Shown: positions 43,311 to 55,027 of the stretch, one piece after another
How positions within the stretch are numbered: the stretch's first letter is position 1
How the letters are laid out: each line of letters opens with the position of its first letter
Source: Alicycliphilus denitrificans K601
Lineage (GTDB): Bacteria; Pseudomonadota; Gammaproteobacteria; Burkholderiales; Burkholderiaceae_C
Direction of reading: 5' to 3'
Length of the DNA: 64,000 nucleotides
Assembly (NCBI RefSeq): GCF_000204645.1
Contig: NC_015422.1
Span: forward strand, 4,727,001 to 4,791,000
Translations under genes and position numbers: made by a program
The notes under the pieces: generated by a model
Told to the model about the DNA's origin: nothing
The model's input: only the letters and a program-made list of their open reading frames with translations
Databases searched by the model: none

Positions 43311-44384
43311 TTACCGCAGGCGCTCCAGCAGGCCGTCGGGCGTCTCGCTGCGCAGGCCCAGCGCGTCGATCAGGTCGTTCTCCGCGCGCAGGTCGCGGCC
43401 GGTGATCAGGCTGGAGGCCTCGATCATGGTCTCGGTGCACGGCATGGGCATGCCGGCGATGCGCGCGAGCACGCTGGAGAACGCCAGGCCATAGGGCACG
43501 TCCTCGCCCAGGAAGCGCGTGCCCACGTCGGTCGGGCCCGGGGGGCCGCCGCGGCTGGCGTGCAGTTCCGCCGCGATGTCGGCCAGTTGCTCGGAGCGGG
43601 TGTTGAAGGACTTGGCGAAATGCTCCTCGATGGAGCGCACGTGCAGGCCGAAGGCACGCGCCAGCGCGCGGCGCTCGGCATCCAGCCGCACGATCACGGA
43701 CGCCACGTGCGGCGTCATGTAGTGGTACTGGGGCCAGTTCTCCGCGCGCTCGATGCGCGTCCAGTTGAACACGGCCAGCGGCGCATGCGCCACGGGGTTG
43801 ATGTTCGTGAGCGCGCTGGCCAGCGCGTTCGCGTCTTCGTCGAACACGTCGCCGAACAGCGCCTGGCACAGCGCCTTGGCCCGCGGCAGGGCCGACTGCG
43901 GCAGCGCGGAGATGCCCAGGCGCGTGCGGCGCGTCATGACCTTGACCTCGTTGGACGCGGCGCGGCGCGCCGTCAGCGTGGTCGTGCCCATGCTGACCAC
44001 GGTGATGTCCACGCCCCGGCTCCTGGCCAGCTCGTATGCGTACAGCGCGGACAGCGAGCTCATGGAGCTCACCACCACCGTCTGGCCAGTCCTCAGGTGC
44101 GGCGCCAGGGCGTCGAAGACCGCCTTGTGGCCGTTCACGGGGACGGCGATCACCAGCACGTCGGCATGCCGCGACAGCTCGGCGGCCGATGCCGCGACCT
44201 GCACCTCGAAGCTGCCGCCGAGCACGCCCGTGGCATGCAGCTCGCAGCGCGCCGGGCCCGCGAGCCCCGTGCCGCGCGGCGACCACAGCGAGACCCCGAA
44301 CCCCGCCTGCCGCAGCCAGGCCGCGTTCGCCAGGCCGATGCCGCCGACCCCGGCGACGCCCACGTGGATGTCCTGGCGCGTCAT
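43311..44384 (-). CDS. Opine-dehydrogenase-like NAD(P) enzyme
   Basis: 357 residues. N-terminal Rossmann domain (VGVAGVGGIGLANAAWLRQAGFGVSLWSPRG), VLVIAVPVNGHKAVFDALAPHL, and a C-terminal all-helical domain with ALTNINPVAHAPLAVFNWTRIE, the octopine/nopaline dehydrogenase signature with its His. These enzymes reductively couple or oxidatively split amino acid-keto acid conjugates. The ATG overlaps the stop of the upstream Bug gene by 4 bp. Together with the two-component genes upstream it forms a probable four-gene operon. Opine catabolism is a reasonable guess. Confidence 0.85.
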   Translation of the reverse strand: MTRQDIHVGVAGVGGIGLANAAWLRQAGFGVSLWSPRGTGLAGPARCELHATGVLGGSFEVQVAASAAELSRHADVLVIAVPVNGHKAVFDALAPHLRTGQTVVVSSMSSLSALYAYELARSRGVDITVVSMGTTTLTARRAASNEVKVMTRRTRLGISALPQSALPRAKALCQALFGDVFDEDANALASALTNINPVAHAPLAVFNWTRIERAENWPQYHYMTPHVASVIVRLDAERRALARAFGLHVRSIEEHFAKSFNTRSEQLADIAAELHASRGGPPGPTDVGTRFLGEDVPYGLAFSSVLARIAGMPMPCTETMIEASSLITGRDLRAENDLIDALGLRSETPDGLLERLR

Positions 44385-45373
44385 TCCTGGATCCCTCCCT
44401 GCTTGATCACCTCGCTCCAGCGCTGCGTGTCCGCCTTGATCATGCGGTCGAGCTCGGGCGCGCCGGCGCAGGTGGACAGGGCGCCCAGCTTCTCGAACTG
44501 CTCGTGGATCGCGGGCGAGCGGCAGACGGCGAGCACCTCGGACTCCAGCCGCCTGAGCATGGCCGGCGGCGTCTTCGCGGGCGCTAGCAGGCCGGCCCAC
44601 ACCGGCACCTCCATGCCGCCCAGGCCCGTGGCCTCCGTGACGGTGGGGGCGCCCTGCAGGCTGGGGATGCGCCGGCCGGTGAACGTGCCCAGCACGCGCA
44701 TCTTCCTGCCGGTGACCATGGCCTCGGCCGACGCCACGCTGGTCACGATGAAGTCCACCTGCCCGCCCAGGGTGTCGTTGATCGCCGGACCGGCGCCGCG
44801 GTACGGCACGTGCAGCATCTTCACGCCGGCGCGCTGCGCCAGGTATTCGCCCGTCAGGTGGGTGATGGTGCCGTTGCCCGTGGACGCGAAGCTGACCTTG
44901 CCCTGGTTCTTCCTGGCGGCGTCGATCAGGTCGGCCAGGGTCTTGAACGGGCTGTCCATGCGCACCGCCACGGTCATGGGCGTGTCCACCAGCATGGCGA
45001 TCGGAGCGAAATCCCTGGCCGGGTCGTAGGTCAGTTTGCCGCCCAGCAGGCTGGGTGCGATGGAGATCGCGCCGCCGCTGGCCAGGAACAGCGTGGTTCC
45101 GTCGGGCGCCGCCTTGGCCACGGATTCGGCCGCGATCACGCCGCCCGCGCCCGGCTTGTTGTCGACGATGACAGGCAGGCCGATGCGCTCGGCGAGCTTG
45201 GTGCCGATGGCGCGGCCGATGATGTCCTGCGCGCCGCCCGGCGTGAACGGCACGACGATGTGGATCGGCTTGGCGGGCAGGTCCGGGGCCTGCGCATGCG
45301 CCGCCGGAATGGCGCCGGCCGCCATGACGGACAGGGTGGCGAATACGGATGCGATGGTTTTCCTCATGGTCAT
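44381..45373 (-). CDS. Bug/TctC-family periplasmic substrate-binding protein
   Basis: 330 residues with a signal peptide (cleavage near residue 28, AAHAQA). Contains HIVVPFTPGGAQDIIGRAIG, PVIVDNKPGAGGVIAAE, GTITHLTGEYLAQRAGVKMLHVPYRGAGPAINDTLGGQVD and APAKTPPAMLRRL. It lies 67 bp downstream of the sensor kinase gene on the same strand and is coupled to the opine-dehydrogenase-like gene. In Bordetella a protein of this family works with the BctDE kinase, so a sensing role is possible. The start two codons further in (45367) is equally good. Confidence 0.94.
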   Translation of the reverse strand: MTMRKTIASVFATLSVMAAGAIPAAHAQAPDLPAKPIHIVVPFTPGGAQDIIGRAIGTKLAERIGLPVIVDNKPGAGGVIAAESVAKAAPDGTTLFLASGGAISIAPSLLGGKLTYDPARDFAPIAMLVDTPMTVAVRMDSPFKTLADLIDAARKNQGKVSFASTGNGTITHLTGEYLAQRAGVKMLHVPYRGAGPAINDTLGGQVDFIVTSVASAEAMVTGRKMRVLGTFTGRRIPSLQGAPTVTEATGLGGMEVPVWAGLLAPAKTPPAMLRRLESEVLAVCRSPAIHEQFEKLGALSTCAGAPELDRMIKADTQRWSEVIKQGGIQE

Positions 45374-45440
45374 CACGGTCTGGAAAGCGAGGGCGCCATT
45401 CTGCGCCACGGCGGCCCGTCCCTGCTTTTCCCTCCAAGCG

Positions 45441-46886
45441 TCACGCGCCGGGGCGGCCGGCCGCAAAGCGCACGCTGAAACGCGCGCCCGGCATGCTGCT
45501 GCCCGGGCGCACGTCCTCCAGCACCACCTCGGCGCCGTGCTGGCGCGCGATCTCGCGCACGATGGGCAGGCCCAGGCCCGAGCCGTCGGCGTCCGTGCCC
45601 AGCGCGCGGTAAAAGGGCTGGAAGACCAGCTCGCGCTCGGCCTCGGGCACGCCGGGGCCCGAGTCCTCGACCTGCAGCAGCACCACGCGACCGAAGGTGT
45701 CGGGCAGCACGCGCGCCGTGACCATGCCGGGATGGTCGCTGGTGGAGGGCGTGTAGTTGATGGCGTTGTCCACCAGGTTGCGCACCAGCTCCTTGAGCAG
45801 CGTGGGGTTGCCGTCCATCCACACGCCGGGCACACCGGGGTCGACGCCGTCGTAACCCAGGTCAATGCACTTGTCCATGGCGCGCGGCACGCTGCCCTCC
45901 ACCACCTCGATCACGAGGCGCGCCAGGTCCACCGGCTGGCGCTGCACCACGGCGCTGCCGCCTTCGGCGCGCGCCAGCGCCAGCAACTGGTTGACGGTGT
46001 GCGTGGCGCGGATGGACGAGCGCCCGATCTGCTTGAGCGACTGTTTGAGCTCCTCGGTGCTCGTGCCCTCGCGCTGCGCGAGGTCGGCCTGCATGCGCAG
46101 GCCGGCCAGCGGTGTCTTGAGCTGGTGCGCCGCGTCGGCCAGGAAGCGCTTCTGCGTGGCCATGGACTCGGACAGGCGGCGCAGCAGGTCGTTGACCGAA
46201 TCGACGAGCGGCGCCACCTCCATGGGCACGGCCTTGTGGTCCAGCGGCGAGAGGTCGTCGGGCTTGCGCGCGCGGATGCGCTCCTCCAGCTGGTGCAGCG
46301 GCTTGATGCCGCGCGCCAGTGCCAGCCACACCAGCAGCACGGCCAGCGGCAGGATGACGAACTGCGGCAGCATCACGCCCTTGATGATCTCGGTGGCCAG
46401 CACGCTGCGCTTGGAGCGCGTCTCGGCCACCTGCACCAGGGCGGCCGGGGCGTCGGGCAGGGGCACGCGCACCCAGATGTAGGCCACGCGGATGTCGATG
46501 CCGCGCATCTCGGCGTCGCGCAGCCGCACCTCGCCGGAGATCACGCGCTCCTCGGGCGGCGGCAGCGGCAGGCTGCGCTCGCCCGAGAGGTATTCCCCCG
46601 TGGGCGAGAGCACCTGGTAGTAGACGATGTCGGACTCGTCGGCGCGCAGGATCTCGCTGGCCGGCTGGGGCAGGTTGAACAGCACGCGCCCGTCCTGCAC
46701 GGTGACGAGCTGGGCCAGCGCATGGGCGTTGTATTCGAGCGCGCGGTCGAACGGCTTGTTCGCCAGACCCTGGGCCACGAGCCAGGTGAGCGCCAGGCTC
46801 ACGGGCCACAGCAGCAGCAGCGGCGTGAGCATCCAGTCCAGGATTTCGCCGAAGAGGGAGCGCTGCTCGCGCTGGAAGATTTTCAC
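45441..46886 (-). CDS. TctE-like sensor histidine kinase
   Basis: 481 residues. Membrane segments at about 18-40 and 170-191 enclose a periplasmic sensor of about 130 residues of the TctE type (FNLPQPASEIL, DIVYYQVLSPTGEYLSGE). HAMP follows, then HisKA with the phospho-accepting His254 (FLADAAHQLKTPL), the N box LVRNLVDNAINYTP and G box GSGLGLPIV. It phosphorylates the regulator encoded 65 bp upstream. The Bug protein gene follows. Start at MKIFQREQ. Confidence 0.94.
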   Translation of the reverse strand: MKIFQREQRSLFGEILDWMLTPLLLLWPVSLALTWLVAQGLANKPFDRALEYNAHALAQLVTVQDGRVLFNLPQPASEILRADESDIVYYQVLSPTGEYLSGERSLPLPPPEERVISGEVRLRDAEMRGIDIRVAYIWVRVPLPDAPAALVQVAETRSKRSVLATEIIKGVMLPQFVILPLAVLLVWLALARGIKPLHQLEERIRARKPDDLSPLDHKAVPMEVAPLVDSVNDLLRRLSESMATQKRFLADAAHQLKTPLAGLRMQADLAQREGTSTEELKQSLKQIGRSSIRATHTVNQLLALARAEGGSAVVQRQPVDLARLVIEVVEGSVPRAMDKCIDLGYDGVDPGVPGVWMDGNPTLLKELVRNLVDNAINYTPSTSDHPGMVTARVLPDTFGRVVLLQVEDSGPGVPEAERELVFQPFYRALGTDADGSGLGLPIVREIARQHGAEVVLEDVRPGSSMPGARFSVRFAAGRPGA

Positions 46887-46898
46887 GGTTTCGGTCTT

Positions 46899-46950
46899 TT
46901 TGGCCGCAAGTGCCCTACTGGCAAACGCTTGCAGCTATCAAAATGGAAGC
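46899..46950 (+). repeat. Dispersed GCGCTT/CAAGCGC repeat, copy 6
   Basis: TTGGCCGCAAGTGCCC, then CTGGCAAACGCTTGCAGCTATC and AAAATGGAAGC. Lies in the 65 bp between the response regulator stop and the kinase start, inside an operon. Confidence 0.65.
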
Positions 46951-46951
46951 A

Positions 46952-47626
46952 TTAACCGGGAATCTTTTCGAGGCAGTAGCCCAGGCCGCGCACGGTGGCG
47001 ATGCGTATCGGGCCACGCTCTATCTTCTTGCGCAGGCGGTGGATGTAGACCTCGATGGCGTTGTTGCTCACCTCCTCGCCCCATTCGCACAGGCGCTCGA
47101 CGAGCTGCTCCTTGCTCACCAGGCGGCCGGCGCGCTGCAGCAGCACCTCCAGCAGGCCCAGCTCGCGCGCGGACAGCTCCACCATCTTGCCGTCTATGGT
47201 GGCCACGCGGCCGGCCTGGTCGTACACCAGCGGGCCGTGCTTGATGGTGGCGCTGGTGCCGCCCATGCCGCGGCGCGTGAGCGCGCGCACGCGCGCCTCC
47301 AGCTCGGACAGGGCGAAGGGCTTGGCCATGTAGTCGTCGGCCCCCAGGTCCAGGCCCTTGACGCGCTCCTCGATGCCGTCGGCCGCGGTGAGGATGAGCA
47401 CCGGCAGGGCCGAGCCGCGCCCGCGCAGGCGCTTGAGGACCTCCAGCCCGTGCAGCCGGGGCAGACCCAGGTCCAGGATCAGCAGGTCGAACTCGTTGTT
47501 GGTGAGCAGCGCGGCATCGGCCTCGCTGCCGCTGGCCACATGGTCCACGACGGCGCCGGAGCCGCGCAGCGTGCGCAGCAGGCCGTCGGCCAGCACCTGG
47601 TCGTCTTCGGCGATGAGGATGCGCAT
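46952..47626 (-). CDS. TctD-like OmpR-family response regulator
   Basis: 224 residues. Receiver domain with acidic pair EDD (7-9), phospho-accepting Asp52 in LLILDLGLPRLHG, Thr80 and Lys102 in YMAKPFALSE. Winged-helix output domain with VELSARELGLLEVLLQRAGRLVSKEQL and SNNAIEVYIHRLRKKI near the C-terminus. First gene of the RR-HK-Bug-dehydrogenase unit. It is separated from the kinase by a repeat copy. Target promoters are unknown. Confidence 0.95.
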   Translation of the reverse strand: MRILIAEDDQVLADGLLRTLRGSGAVVDHVASGSEADAALLTNNEFDLLILDLGLPRLHGLEVLKRLRGRGSALPVLILTAADGIEERVKGLDLGADDYMAKPFALSELEARVRALTRRGMGGTSATIKHGPLVYDQAGRVATIDGKMVELSARELGLLEVLLQRAGRLVSKEQLVERLCEWGEEVSNNAIEVYIHRLRKKIERGPIRIATVRGLGYCLEKIPG

Positions 47627-47715
47627 GGTGGGGTGTCTCCTGGAGTCCTTTGAACACGCTCTTGCGCCCGCGATGCGGCCGCGGGCGCTGACTTGGATTC
47701 TAGGAGTTCTGCGCC

Positions 47716-47744
47716 TTCCCGCTCGCCCCGGGGGCGGGCGGGAA
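47716..47744 (-). terminator. Strong GC hairpin after phnW
   Basis: TTCCCGCTCGCCCC (47716-47729) pairs with GGGGCGGGCGGGAA (47731-47744), 13 of 14 bases plus a G-U. It lies 9 bp beyond the phnW stop codon on the minus strand but has no T tract, so it may stabilise the 3' end rather than terminate. Confidence 0.5.
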
Positions 47745-47753
47745 GCAGGCCGG

Positions 47754-48884
47754 TCAGGCCATTTCGGGCTCGCTGACCTGCTTGACGCCCATGGCCTTGA
47801 GCGCTTCGGCCACTGCGGCCACGGCGCCGGGGATGCCGGCCTCGCCGAAGTGGCCTATGCAGCCCACGCGGAAGGTCTCCAGCTGCGTGAGCTTGCCGGG
47901 GTAGAGGATGTAGCCGCGCTTCTTGACCTCCTGGTAGAAGGCCTTGAACTCGTACGCGGGGTCCACCGGCGCATGGAAGGTGACGATGATGGGCGCCTGC
48001 AGCCCTTCATCCAGGTAGCTGCGCAAGCCCAGGGCGCGCATGCCCTCGATCAGCGCCTTGCAGTTGCGCGCGTAGCGCCCGCCGCGCGCGGGCAGGCCCC
48101 CTTCCTCGATGTACTGCGTCATGGCCTCGTCGAGCGCCGCGACGATGTGGGTCGGCGGCGTGAAGCGCCACTGCGTGGTCTTCTGCATGTAGACCCACTG
48201 GTCGTACAGGTCCAGCGCCAGCGAGTGGGCGTTGCCCTCACATTGCTCCAGCACGCTGCGGCGCGCAATGACGAAGCCCATGCCCGGGGGGCCTTCGAGG
48301 CATTTGCCCGAGGCGGCGATCACGGCATCGAACGGCGTCTTGCGCGCATCGATCTCGATGGCGCCGAACGAGCTCATGGCGTCCACGATCAGCCCCCGGC
48401 CGTGCCGGGCCACGACCTGCGCCACCTCGTGCAGCGGGTTGAGCACGCCGGCGCCCGTCTCGCAGTGCACCAGGGCCACGTGGGTGATGGAGGGGTCGGC
48501 GGCCAGCGCGCGGTCCACGTCGGCGGGGCTGACCTGCTGCGCCTCGCTGTAGTCGATGGTAGTGAGCCTGCGCCCCAGCACCTTGCAGATGCGCGCCAGG
48601 CGCGCGCAGTAGGCGCCGTTGTTGGGCACCAGCACGTGGCCCGTGCGCGGCACCAGGGTGACTATGGCCGCCTCCACCGAAAAGGTGCCGCTGCCCTGCA
48701 TGGGAACGCATTCGTGCGTGCCCTGGCCGTGCACGATGTCGAGCACGCGCTGGCGGATGCGGCCGGTGATCTGGTTGAAGTCCGCGTCCCACGAACCCCA
48801 GTCGCGCAGCATGGCGCGCCGCGTGCGCTCGGAGGTGGTCAGTGGCCCGGGGGTCAGCAGGATGGGGGTGATGGCTTGGCTCAT
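47754..48884 (-). CDS. phnW: 2-aminoethylphosphonate:pyruvate transaminase
   Basis: 376 residues. Class V aminotransferase: N-terminus [44 protein letters not shown] and the PLP-binding lysine in [17 protein letters not shown] (Lys194, the same position as in the Salmonella enzyme). It converts AEP and pyruvate to phosphonoacetaldehyde and alanine. It is the last gene of the leftward transporter operon, 34 bp after the permease gene. Its product is the substrate of PhnY encoded in the rightward operon. Confidence 0.96.
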   Translation of the reverse strand: MSQAITPILLTPGPLTTSERTRRAMLRDWGSWDADFNQITGRIRQRVLDIVHGQGTHECVPMQGSGTFSVEAAIVTLVPRTGHVLVPNNGAYCARLARICKVLGRRLTTIDYSEAQQVSPADVDRALAADPSITHVALVHCETGAGVLNPLHEVAQVVARHGRGLIVDAMSSFGAIEIDARKTPFDAVIAASGKCLEGPPGMGFVIARRSVLEQCEGNAHSLALDLYDQWVYMQKTTQWRFTPPTHIVAALDEAMTQYIEEGGLPARGGRYARNCKALIEGMRALGLRSYLDEGLQAPIIVTFHAPVDPAYEFKAFYQEVKKRGYILYPGKLTQLETFRVGCIGHFGEAGIPGAVAAVAEALKAMGVKQVSEPEMA

Positions 48885-48918
48885 GGAGATCTCCAGTGGG
48901 GACGGGAAAGCGGGTGGG

Positions 48919-50636
48919 TCAGCCCCGGCGCAGGTGGCGCCAGGCCTGGGTGCGCGCCAGCAGCACGCGCGTGGCCAGCGAATACAGGACGGACACGACC
49001 ACGGACGTGACCACGATCAGGCTGGCCAGCGCCGCCGCCGGGCCCACGTCGCCGGCCTGGTCCAGGTGCATGATGGCCACCGAGGCGAGGATGGTCTCGG
49101 GCGTGTACAGGAAGATCGCCGCCGACAGGCTGGCCATGGAGACGACGAAGAAGTAGCGGCCGATCTCCAGGATCGCGGGCAGGCACACCGGCACCGTCAC
49201 GCGCAGGAAGGTCTTGAAAAACGGCACCTTAAGCGAGGCGGACACGGCCTCGAACTCGTTGTCGATCTGCTGCAGCGCCGTCACCGCCGTGAGGTGGCTG
49301 GACGTGTAGTAGTGGATGACCATGGAGATCACCAGGATCGCCATGGTGTTGTAGAGGAAATTGAGCGGATTGGCCGGGTGGTTGAAGAACATCACGTAGC
49401 CCAGGCCCAGCACCAGCCCCGGCACGGCCATGGAGAGCACGGCCATCAGGTGCATGACGTTGCGCATCCAGCCCAGGTTGCGCGTCTTCTCGATCACGTA
49501 GGCGCCCAGGAAGACGATGACCGAGCCGAGCACCGCCGTGACAAAAGCCACCTTCAGGCTGTTGGTGTAGGCGTCGGCCATGTCGCTCTCGAACAGCGCG
49601 AAGCGGTAGTGGTCCAGCGTGAATGTGAGGTTGTAGGGCCACAGCTTGATCACCGAGGTGTAGAGCGCCATGCCGATGGTGGCCAGCAGCATGCAGCACA
49701 CGCCCACGCAGAACAGCGCCAGCAGCGCGTCGGCCACGCGGCGGGGCTTCGGCGTGAAGGGCACGGAGCGCGCGGTGAGCTGCGCCTTGATCTTGCGCCG
49801 CACCGTGTAGTCGATGGCGAAGGAGACGATGGAGGGCACGAGCAGCAGCATGCCCACCACGGCGCCCATGGAGAAGTTGAGCTGCCCCACGACCTGCTTG
49901 TACACGTCCACCGACAGCACGTTGAAATTGCCGCCGATGACCTTGGGCGCGCCGAAGTCGCTGACCACGTAGGTGAAGACCACGGTGCAGGCGCTGATCA
50001 GGCCGTACTTGGACGACGGCAGCGTGATGGTGAGGAACTGGCGCCAGGGCGGCGTGCGCAGCGCGGTGGCGGCCTCGTACAGGCGCCCGTCGGCCAGCGA
50101 CAGGGCCGTGACCAGGATCATCAGCGCGTGCGGGAAGGTGTTGTAGACCTCGGCCAGGATGATGCCGGGCGCGCCGTAGATGGAGAAGTCGCCGAGCAGG
50201 AACTTCAGCACGCCCTGGTTGCCGAACCACTGCACGAACGAGATGGCCGACAGCAGCGAGGGCGCGAGCAGCGGGATCAGCGCGATGAGCCGCACCGTGG
50301 CCTTGAAGGGCCCGGGCAGGCTGGTGCGCGTGAGCGCGTAGGCGCAGACGAAGGCCGTGGGCACCGAGACCAGCACCACGGCCAGCGCCACCCAGACCGA
50401 GTTGAAGGCCGCGCGCAGCAGGCTGGGCGTCTCGAAGTAGGCGCTGAAATGCGCCAGGCCGGCGAAGTTGCCCTCCTTGTCCAGCACGGCGTTGACCAGG
50501 ATGGAGAACAGCGGCGCGATCAGGAAGGTCAGCAGCAGCGCCATGGCGCCCAGCATCATGGCGCGCGCGATCCACTCGTCGCGGCTCCAGCGCTGGCGGG
50601 GGGCGGCACGGCCCCGTGCGGGCAGGGTCGCGGTCG

Positions 50637-50640
<4 letters not shown>
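48919..50640 (-). CDS. 2-aminoethylphosphonate ABC transporter permease (two-domain)
   Basis: 573 residues, with two BPD permease domains in one chain. Each has about six membrane segments and an EAA-type loop: [21 protein letters not shown] in the first half and [22 protein letters not shown] in the second. This is the single-polypeptide form found in many phosphonate clusters; other bacteria have separate PhnU and PhnV. Start at [10 protein letters not shown], overlapping the ATPase gene's stop by 4 bp. Confidence 0.93.
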
Positions 50641-51782
<1,142 letters not shown>

Positions 51783-51847
51783 CGTGGGGAGGTGAAGAAA
51801 CCCCCCGCGGGCGCAGGCCCGCAGGGCGCGCTGCACTGAGGGCCGGT

Positions 51848-52885
51848 CTACTTGGCCTCGGACTTGCCTTCGTAGCGCTTGCCCCACTCGGCCAGGATGC
51901 GCTCGCGGTTCTTGGCGGCCCAGTTCAGGTCGTTCTTGACGAGCAGCTGCTCATAGTTGTCCGGGATGCCCTTGAGCTTCTGCGCCACGCCGGGGTAGGC
52001 CACCACGGCCCACCAGTTGGAGGTGATCTGGTTGGCCTCCTTGGACGCGAACCAGTCGGCCAGGCGCTTGGCCTGCTCCGGCTTCTTGGTGGTCTTCATG
52101 ATGGCCGTGGCCTCGATGTCCCAGCCCAGCCCCTCCTTGGGGAAGACCAGCTCCACCGGCGCGCCCGACTTGACCACCTGGTAGGCGCGGAACTCGAACG
52201 AGATGCCGATGGGGAACTCGCCCGTGCCCGCGGCCTTGCAGGGCTTGGAGCCCGAGTGCTGGTACTGCGCGATGTTCTCGTGCAGCGCGTCCATGTACTT
52301 CCAGCCGTCCTGCTCGCCCCACATCTGCAGCCAGGCCGACACGTCCAGGAAGCCCGTGCCGCTCGATGCCGGGTGCGGCATGACGATGGCGCCCTTGTAG
52401 ATGGGCTTGGCCAGGTCCTTCCAGGTCTCGGGCTTGGGCAGGCCGCGCTTCTTGGCCTCCACGGTGTTGAAGCAGATGGCGGCGGCCCACACGTCCATGC
52501 CCACCCAGGCGGGCGGGTTCTTGGAGTCCGAGTAAGTCCGGGTCAGCGCCTCGAAGCCCTTGGGCTGGTAGGGCTGGAGCATGCCCTCCTGGTCCAGCAG
52601 CGCCAGGCTGCTGGCGGCCACGCCGGCCACCACGTCGGCCTGGGGGTTGGCCTTCTCGGCCATCAGCTTGGCCGTGATGATGCCTGTGGAGTCGCGCACC
52701 CACTTGATCTCGATGTCGGGGTTGGCCTTCTCGAAGGCCGTCTTGTAGGCCTTCATGGAGTCGGTCTCCAGCGCCGTGTAGACCAGCAGCGGCGTACGCT
52801 GGGCATGGGCCATGCCGGCCGCCAATCCCAGTGCGGCGGCGCACAGGGCCATGGGAATGCGACGGGTCGTCGTCTCGTTGTCCAT
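51848..52885 (-). CDS. phnS: 2-aminoethylphosphonate ABC transporter substrate-binding protein
   Basis: 345 residues with a signal peptide (cleavage after AHAQ, about residue 29). Then TPLLVYTALETDSMKAYKTAFEKANPDIEIKWVRDSTGIITAKLMAEKANPQADVV, typical of iron/phosphonate-type receptors. HPASSGTGFLDVSAWLQMWGE and SFEFRAYQV are in the ligand-binding lobe. First gene of the leftward operon; an AGGAGACACAAG ribosome-binding site precedes the ATG. It shares a promoter region with gntR. Confidence 0.94.
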   Translation of the reverse strand: MDNETTTRRIPMALCAAALGLAAGMAHAQRTPLLVYTALETDSMKAYKTAFEKANPDIEIKWVRDSTGIITAKLMAEKANPQADVVAGVAASSLALLDQEGMLQPYQPKGFEALTRTYSDSKNPPAWVGMDVWAAAICFNTVEAKKRGLPKPETWKDLAKPIYKGAIVMPHPASSGTGFLDVSAWLQMWGEQDGWKYMDALHENIAQYQHSGSKPCKAAGTGEFPIGISFEFRAYQVVKSGAPVELVFPKEGLGWDIEATAIMKTTKKPEQAKRLADWFASKEANQITSNWWAVVAYPGVAQKLKGIPDNYEQLLVKNDLNWAAKNRERILAEWGKRYEGKSEAK

Positions 52886-52949
52886 CTTGTGTCTCCTGTA
52901 GTGGGGCTCTCGGGGGCCGGTTCCGGCGCCATTGCCGGCGTCGGTGGAA

Positions 52950-52965
52950 TGCAATGTAGATTGCA
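52950..52965. promoter_or_regulatory. Operator-like palindrome over the phnS -10 box
   Basis: TGCAAT-gtag-ATTGCA, a perfect inverted repeat. It overlaps the candidate -10 hexamer TACATT of the phnS promoter (minus strand, 52958-52953), a position suited to repression. Confidence 0.6.
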
Positions 52966-52981
52966 AACTGATCACTGTCAA
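52953..52981 (-). promoter_or_regulatory. phnS operon promoter
   Basis: On the minus strand: TTGACA (52981-52976), a 17 bp spacer, TACATT (52958-52953). The -35 is a perfect consensus and the spacing ideal; the -10 matches 4 of 6 bases. Confidence 0.6.
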
Positions 52982-52983
52982 TA

Positions 52984-53003
52984 GAAAACTGTTGACAGTT
53001 TTC
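52984..53003. promoter_or_regulatory. Operator-like palindrome at the gntR promoter
   Basis: GAAAACTG-ttga-CAGTTTTC, a perfect inverted repeat with 8 bp arms. It contains TTGACA (52992-52997), a perfect -35 for gntR, with AAGAAT (53015-53020) 17 bp further as -10. Transcription would then start almost at the ATG (53028), giving a leaderless or nearly leaderless mRNA. Confidence 0.55.
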
Positions 53004-53027
53004 AGCGGCCACGAAAGAATCCACCCC

Positions 53028-54993
<1,966 letters not shown>

Positions 54994-55027
54994 GAAGGCG
55001 TGAACGAATTCCAAGGAGACAAGCCCC

